DNA from: Leishmania mexicana MHOM/GT/2001/U1103
Taxonomy: Eukaryota; Euglenozoa; Kinetoplastea; Trypanosomatida; Trypanosomatidae
Reading direction: 5' to 3'
Assembly: GCF_000234665.1 (NCBI RefSeq)
Contig: NC_018336.1
Location: 1,281,069-1,345,068 of the forward strand
Length of the DNA: 64,000 bases
Position numbers and translations under genes: made by a program. The notes under the pieces are model-generated. The model saw only the letters and a list, made by a program, of their open reading frames with translations. It searched no databases and was not told the origin of the DNA. Of this stretch, positions 62,078 to 64,000 are shown in pieces (within the stretch, counting starts at the first letter, position 1; the number at the start of each line of letters is the position of its first letter).

Positions 62078-64000
62078 CTCGAAATACGGAGATAAGGGAG
62101 AATAAGGTGCATGAAGGTGTCGCTCAATCCATCTGTTTTCTTCCTTCTGGTTCTTCTGGGTGTTCTGTACAGGTCGGGTCTCGTTTTTTGGAGTCTCCTG
62201 TGCGCACGCTCGGTGGGGTGCAGGGGGTCGAGGAAAGGTCTTCGAAGCCGCGAGTGAGTCATCATACGGTAAAGTTGCAGGGAAGGTATTGGGCTAAGGT
62301 GGTCTATTTGCCGGTGGTTGTGGAAGCCTTTCGCCTCGATGTCGCCCACGCGCTCGATGTACGTGTGATGGATATTCAGCACGTGGAGCTTGCATGCGGA
62401 AGCTTGGTGGGCACATTTGTTGTGGTGCACGCATTCGATTTTCTAACTGCTGCCGAGACGGATGATAAGCTGCGCGCGTACCATTTTCCGCTGACTTGGG
62501 AGCACTATCCGAAGACTCCCGACACGACCACAGGCCACTTCTTTGAGGGCGAGGCTCTGTCTACGATCCGGCGGACATCACGCTGCATCAACTCAGCGTC
62601 GAAGTTCCGATTACCACCCGCTGATACGGAGATGTCCCGGCCCCCCTCGGCTGCACTGAAGCCGCACCCTCCTCCGCGGGCTGCTCAAGAGGCGTCCAGG
62701 AGCACGTTGTCGTCGGGTGGTTGTACTCGCTCTGCGACGATTAGCACACCTGCAGTGCGAGAGAGCCTTCCTGTGGTGCCTGCGGTCCACGAAGCTTCTC
62801 CTGCCATTGAGAAACGGACGTCGGCGAGCAACCCTCCCTCTTCGATGGAACGTTATCACGCAGGTGACGATGGACGTGAGTCATCGAAGTTTTCGCGTGA
62901 AACGGCGCCGGCGCCGGTAGCAAAGGCAGTGAGAGTACCGGCGGTTCCTGAGACGGTGAGCACGAAGCACCGTGTCGGTTTTGTGGGAAACCAGTGGTCC
63001 GTAATCCTGAAGACGCAGAAGGACGACTTCGTGGCCGCGTTCGTGAAGGGGACTGGCGAGAAGCTCGGTTACGAACCGGACTCGGTGACCAAGGTGCAGT
63101 GCAACGAGAGCACAGGCGACACCATCGTCAGCTTTCGTGTCACCCACCCAAGCGCACTGCCGAGAAAACAGATCAACTTGGAACTCCGTAGTGCTCCTTA
63201 CGCCGATGTGTGGAAGCTGTACTACAAGAACGCCACGCCAGTGGAAGAGAGGACGACGCACAATGGCGTGAAAACGTTTCATCGCGTCGGCTTTGTTGGG
63301 ACCAAGTGGAAGGAGGTAAGGAACCGCGGCATGACTCGCTTTATCGAGGCGTTCGCAGCTGACACGGCAACTGCCCTGAATGTAACCCCGCAGGCGGTGC
63401 ACATCGCCGACTACGCGGTAGCCGATGACATCGTGGTGGATTTCTATGTGACCCACCCGGGGACAGACTCAGAGGAAGTAATTGATGCCAAACTCGAGCA
63501 GTTTGACTTCCAGCGCGTTTGGGACCTCTACGGAACCCCGAACGAGGTGGACGAGCAGCAGCGCGTCGTCCCGTGCGTGATGAAGTGCAGCAACGCGTCC
63601 CGCCGAGCATCGCCTTCCTCGGCCTGCCGACTGCAGATCCCAGCCACGAACTCCACTTCCCAAGGGGACAGTTTCTGCCCGAAGTGTCAGCGGCGGTTCT
63701 CCTCGAGACAGGGGCTTCTACAACCCGAAGAAAGTAGTGACTGGCACCCAAAACTTATGCACAGTCACACTAGCTCCATCAGCGATGCAATTTGCACCGC
63801 GCTGATGGAGGACAGCTACTCGGCGATCCGCAAGCCTTCGCCAACACCACCGCATCCACACCTGACGCACCTGTACGCTCCACATAAAGAGTCGGAAGGG
63901 CGAACCTCGCAGCAGCCGAATGCGCATCAAACGCGTGGTATATCACTCACACGCGGCGCCCAGATGACCCCGCCTGCGCTGTGGCACACTAGCGTCAACA
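61285..64000 (+). CDS. giant FAZ1-domain-like repeat protein, C-terminal part, open at right edge
   Basis: A single frame with codons starting at 61285 stays open for 905 codons to the window end; neither its true start (in or before the gap) nor its stop is visible. It begins with the 57-residue repeats. Three diverged copies of the ~85-residue domain follow: HTVKLQGRYWAKVV ... FPLTWEHY (about 62263-62511), KHRVGFVGNQWSVIL ... YADVWKLYY (about 62968-63225), FHRVGFVGTKWKEV ... FQRVWDLYG (about 63277-63534). A Pro/Ser/Thr-rich linker separates the first two. After the last domain comes FCPKCQRRFSSRQ, a CxxC pair with His residues 25-32 positions on, possibly a zinc knuckle. The other frames across the repeats give Arg- or Gly-rich nonsense and are shadows. 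Confidence 0.75.

Noticed and set aside
60877..62430. 517-residue minus-strand frame across the gap
   Set aside because: Antisense of the repeats, Arg/Leu-rich, running through N. The plus frame at 61285 has recognisable domains.
1..64000. CRISPR arrays, bacterial operons, tRNA or rRNA genes
   Set aside because: None was seen. The tandem repeats found are coding or retroposon-like, and no cloverleaf-like or rRNA-like segment was recognised by eye; a tRNAscan run would be needed to exclude tRNAs.

Overview
The window reads as nuclear chromosome sequence from a trypanosomatid, most likely Leishmania. The coding DNA is GC-rich and intronless, every credible gene lies on the + strand as in a polycistronic directional cluster, and the long spacers are full of pyrimidine tracts, GT/CA and TA microsatellites. 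Two families of degenerate retroposon-like repeats sit in the spacers. The 100-N gaps and the surviving repeats would fit a draft subgenus Viannia assembly, but the species is an inference.

Layout. (1) 2-25754: three large proteins whose conserved part looks like a kinesin motor head that has lost its nucleotide-binding motifs (2-1342, cut by the left edge; 15305-18472; 22449-25754), with a Gln/Met/Tyr-rich protein at 7835-8809 between the first two. (2) 31338-34262 and 42121-45222: two long, Ser-rich, probably disordered proteins of unknown function. (3) 46114-50427: an ABC half-transporter with all nucleotide-binding motifs and an unusual insertion. (4) 51250-53298: tyrosyl-DNA phosphodiesterase 1. 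(5) About 55736 to the right edge: a giant repeat protein built from at least 15 copies of an ~85-residue trypanosomatid domain (HR..L.G..W ... GSL...F.L.H ... F..TW.LY) that I associate with flagellar attachment zone proteins. Its left part is broken by four in-frame stops and two frameshifts. Its middle holds near-identical 146- and 71-residue repeats, then an assembly gap. Its right part holds 57-residue repeats and three more domains, and the frame runs open off the window.

Spacers. A ~585-bp SIDER-like element occurs as a young inverted pair (28447-29030 minus, 54775-55361 plus), with diverged copies at 36455-36960 and 10087-10311. A separate ~1.19-kb GC-rich module occurs four times (10312-11499, 12575-13133, 21040-21598, 37542-37984). 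One copy is preceded by what looks like a decayed RNase H remnant of an ingi/L1Tc-type retroposon. Two of the three N-gaps fall inside this module and the third inside the coding repeats.

The most interesting candidates are the cluster of ATPase-dead kinesin-like proteins, with a shared LMNLS peptide at almost the same residue in two of them, and the decaying, internally homogenised giant domain-repeat gene. All functional statements rest on motif reading by eye; no alignment or database search was run.
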